A DNA stretch of 64,000 bases, taken from Actinomadura spongiicola (lineage in GTDB: Bacteria; Actinomycetota; Actinomycetes; Streptosporangiales; Streptosporangiaceae). The DNA is taken from contig NZ_QVNQ01000007.1 in assembly GCF_003432485.1 (NCBI RefSeq), positions 248,001-312,000 on the forward strand, in the 5' to 3' direction. The stretch's first letter is position 1; each line of letters starts with the position of its first letter. Below the pieces are notes generated by a model. It was given only the letters and a program-made list of their open reading frames with translations. It did not search any database and was not told the DNA's origin. The translations under genes and the position numbers were made by a program. Positions 61,506-64,000 of the stretch are shown here, in pieces.

Positions 61506-63200
61506 TCAGACGGAGCAGAGCGTGAAGTCGTCGAACGTCGCACGCGGATTTCCGGCGGTGCCGTCCTCGGAGCGGCGCAGGATCAGCCCGCTGGTTCCGG
61601 GGGAGCCGCCCGGGGCGGCGGCGGAGGCCTGCGTGACGGGCTCGTCGTTCACCCACATGCCGAGCCGCACGTTCGACCCGTCCGCCACGCACGCGGCACG
61701 GATCCGGTTGTCGCCGTCGGCGAGGTCGGTCGCCATCCCCGCCGCCAGCTCCGTCACCTTGAACCCGTCGAGCACGGCGATGCGGGCACGGCCGTCCGCG
61801 TGGAGCAGGAACGCGAAACCGGAGGCGTTCCCGCGGCAGTAGACCCCGGCCTCCCCGCCCGCCGCGGCCTCGAGTTCGACCTTGACCTCGATCAGCTGCG
61901 ACGCGGGCATCGCCGGGACGGGCGCGTCGGCGAGGGTCGCGGTCGTCGTCGGGAGGACGTTCAGCGTGTACTTGTCGTCCGCGTATCCCGCGTCGGAGGC
62001 GGGGGTGGCGGCCGTCTTCCAGCCCGAGTCCTCCTGGTCGAAGTCGTCGTCGACGAGCTTCTGCCTGATCTCGGGAGGCCGCTGTCCGAAGGAGTCGACG
62101 GCCCCGGTGGTCGTGGCGCCATCCGGGGCGCCGGCCTCGCCCATCACGTCGAACGCGGGCAGCATGATCGCGACGCCGGCGGCGAGCGCGGCGACGGCGA
62201 CGGGTAGCCGCCACCATCGTCCACCGTGCGTGGTCGTCGAGACGGGACCGGTCGGCGGCGGCGCGCTCATCCGGATCGTTCGCGGAACCGAGTCGACCGT
62301 GGCCTGCGGCGTCTCCACCGGCGTCTCCACCGGCGGCCCCGACCGTCCGGGTTCGTCCTTCCGGAGCGTCAGCGTCGGAACCGCGGGCGGTGTCTCGTCG
62401 CCGGTCAGCGCCTGGATCAGTTGCCTGACCGCGGGACGTTCCGCCGGGTCCTTCGCCAGCGACCGCGCGACGACGTCGTACACGGACGGGTCGAGGCCGT
62501 CCAGTTCGGGGTCGGCGGACGTCACCCGGTTGATGACCTCCGGGAGCGTTCCGCCGGGGAACGGGACGCGTCCCGTGCCCGCGTAGGCGACGACACAGCC
62601 CCAGGAGAACACGTCCGCGGCGGGTGTGATCTCCCGGCCGTGCATCAGCTCTGGCGCCATGAAGGCGGGGGTGCCGATGAACTGGCCGGTGCGGGTCGGG
62701 CCGTCGGGGGCGTCGAGGGCGCGGGCGATGCCGAAGTCGATGACGCGGGGCCCGGTGGGGGACAGCAGCACGTTGGACGGTTTGAGGTCGCGGTGCACGA
62801 TCCCGGCGCCGTGGATCGCGCTCAGCGCGGTGGCGACGTTGACGGCGAACGCCTCCAGGTCGCCGCCGCGCAGCGGGCCGTGCTCTTTGACGGCGTCGTC
62901 GAGGGACGGTCCCGCGACGTACTCGGTCACCACGTACAGCGGCTCGCCGTCCAGCCGGGCGTCCAGGACGGCGGCCGTGCAGAACCGGCTGACCTGCCGC
63001 GCCGCCGTCACCTCGCGGCGGAACCGCTCGTGGAACGCCTCGTCGTCGGCGAGCTCCGCGTTGATGACCTTGACCGCGACCTGGCGGCCGGCGTCGTCCT
63101 CGCCGAGGTACACGGTGCCCATGCCGCCGCGGCCCAGCCTGCCGACGAGGCGGTACGGGCCGAGCCGCCTCGGGTCACGGTCGCGAAGTGGGGCCTGCAT
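61506..63200 (-). CDS. Membrane Ser/Thr protein kinase (PASTA-less, with external sensor domain)
   Basis: The 564-residue receptor-type kinase has a Hanks domain (about 14-275): glycine loop GRLGRGGMGTVYLG, Lys44 (VAVKVIN), HRDLKPSN (Asp138) and DFG (Asp155). After a Pro/Thr-rich juxtamembrane segment comes one membrane helix (about 332-350, LPVAVAALAAGVAIMLPAF) and a beta-rich external domain (about 385-564) that resembles DUF-type lectin-like folds (ASGFAFLLHADGRARIAVL). It probably senses an extracellular ligand. Confidence 0.93.
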   Translation of the reverse strand: MQAPLRDRDPRRLGPYRLVGRLGRGGMGTVYLGEDDAGRQVAVKVINAELADDEAFHERFRREVTAARQVSRFCTAAVLDARLDGEPLYVVTEYVAGPSLDDAVKEHGPLRGGDLEAFAVNVATALSAIHGAGIVHRDLKPSNVLLSPTGPRVIDFGIARALDAPDGPTRTGQFIGTPAFMAPELMHGREITPAADVFSWGCVVAYAGTGRVPFPGGTLPEVINRVTSADPELDGLDPSVYDVVARSLAKDPAERPAVRQLIQALTGDETPPAVPTLTLRKDEPGRSGPPVETPVETPQATVDSVPRTIRMSAPPPTGPVSTTTHGGRWWRLPVAVAALAAGVAIMLPAFDVMGEAGAPDGATTTGAVDSFGQRPPEIRQKLVDDDFDQEDSGWKTAATPASDAGYADDKYTLNVLPTTTATLADAPVPAMPASQLIEVKVELEAAAGGEAGVYCRGNASGFAFLLHADGRARIAVLDGFKVTELAAGMATDLADGDNRIRAACVADGSNVRLGMWVNDEPVTQASAAAPGGSPGTSGLILRRSEDGTAGNPRATFDDFTLCSV

Positions 63201-63331
63201 GGCTCGACTCCCGGGGGCCGGAGGGCGCTGCTGTGCTTCAGTCTGACGTACGGTTCACTCACTTCGATGCACGAACAAGGGTGAGAAGTTCGCCCGTTCT
63301 AGTGGAGTTTGCGGGATTTGGGGGAGACGGC

Positions 63332-64000
63332 GTGGACGTGACGACCGATGTGCTCGGCCCCGGGTACGAGGCGATCGAACTGCCGATGGGCCGGGACGCC
63401 GAGGGGGAGGTGGTCGCGACGCTCGTGCGGCGGCGCCGTACCGATCCGTCGCGCCGTGCGGTCCTGTACCTGCACGGGTTCGTCGACTACTTCTTCCAGC
63501 GGCACCTGGCCGACTTCTACCTGGAGCTCGGTTTCGACTTCTACGCGCTCGACCTGCGCAAGTACGGGCGGTCGCTGCGCCCCCACCAGACGCCGAACTA
63601 CATCGAGAGCCTGTCGGACTACTTCCCGGAGATCGACGAGGCCGTCCGGATCGTCCGGGACGTGGACGGGCACGACACGCTCCTGCTGAACGGCCACTCC
63701 ACCGGCGGGCTCATCGGCGCCCTGTGGGCCGACACGATGAAGGGGCGGGGCCTGGTCGACGGCCTCGTCCTCAACAGCCCGTTCCTCGACATCGCGGAAC
63801 CGCTGGTCATGCGCAAACTCGGCGCGGGCGTGGCGCGGGTCCTGCGGCCCCGGTTCCCGAAGGCGAGGCTTCCGGCGGGCGTGTCCGACCGGTATCCGCG
63901 GAGCATCCACCGCGACCACGAGGGCGAATGGGACTTCGACCTCGGGTGGAAGCCGATCCTCGGCTTCCCGGTGCGCGCGGCGTGGCTGGCGGCCGTGCGG
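63332..64000 (+). CDS. Alpha/beta hydrolase (serine aminopeptidase S33-like), 3' end outside window
   Basis: The GTG at 63332 has GGGGAG upstream. The 223 residues seen include VLYLHGFVDYFFQRHLADFY, LDLRKYGRSLRPHQTPNYIE, and the nucleophile elbow LNGHSTGGLI (Ser123). It belongs to the lysophospholipase/S33 group of cytoplasmic esterases, with a lid region starting around residue 170. The acid and His of the triad lie beyond the window edge. Confidence 0.85.
   Translation, partial: MDVTTDVLGPGYEAIELPMGRDAEGEVVATLVRRRRTDPSRRAVLYLHGFVDYFFQRHLADFYLELGFDFYALDLRKYGRSLRPHQTPNYIESLSDYFPEIDEAVRIVRDVDGHDTLLLNGHSTGGLIGALWADTMKGRGLVDGLVLNSPFLDIAEPLVMRKLGAGVARVLRPRFPKARLPAGVSDRYPRSIHRDHEGEWDFDLGWKPILGFPVRAAWLAAVR

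Overview
The window is high-GC actinobacterial DNA. The Scr1-type HTH/DUF397/ATP-binding trio, DUF5753 regulators, M7 snapalysin, many secreted GH18 chitinases, a deazaflavin-dependent nitroreductase-like protein and cobalamin genes suggest a filamentous actinomycete, most likely Thermomonosporaceae (Actinomadura-like). That placement is an inference from family content, not from a marker gene.

Left accessory zone (1-12,480). Gene density is low and many genes are damaged. It opens with the 3' part of an Rpn/PD-(D/E)XK-like nuclease gene, followed by a tandem array of copies of only its C-terminal domain. Next come a SUFU-domain protein, an inverted-repeat element, a decaying Scr1-like regulator module (a frameshift, plus probable nonsense codons in two neighbouring genes), a three-gene operon of unrecognised proteins with two tandem paralogues, and several gene remnants.

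Central secreted-enzyme zone (12,480-31,660). A regulator with three HTH-like segments and DUF5753, an MFS exporter, two secreted proteases and an acyltransferase precede a chitin-degradation locus. That locus has four GH18 chitinases, a copper LPMO (AA10) and a DUF305 protein sitting between the LPMO and a chitinase. Two chitinase promoters share homologous upstream DNA with a palindrome. A phosphorothioate-DNA-dependent HNH restriction enzyme and a deazaflavin-type reductase lie inside the locus, and a lipoprotein amidase follows it.

Metabolic zone (31,700-48,700). It holds a MarR/AmiC-like sensor/MetX-like group, a secreted cyclophilin, an aldo/keto reductase with a divergent MmyB-type regulator, and an aromatic alcohol/aldehyde and amide catabolic cluster (two aldehyde dehydrogenases, a zinc alcohol dehydrogenase, an amidase and an IclR regulator) with matching GTTCC-N7-GGAAC operators on both sides of the IclR gene. 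A Tat-exported molybdopterin oxidoreductase and a UDG-family/amidohydrolase pair (the latter frameshifted) complete it.

Right zone (48,700-64,000). Two divergent SNF2 helicases, one DrmD-like and one with an unusual N-terminal half, sit beside tRNA-Arg(TCT) and a broken phosphotransferase gene. This looks like a defence-type island edge. Core-like genes follow: cobD-cobQ, a GT39-like membrane glycosyltransferase, a LysE exporter, a membrane Ser/Thr kinase and an alpha/beta hydrolase cut by the window end.

Several genes carry single-base indels at G/C-rich spots. These may be real decay or assembly error, and raw reads would decide.
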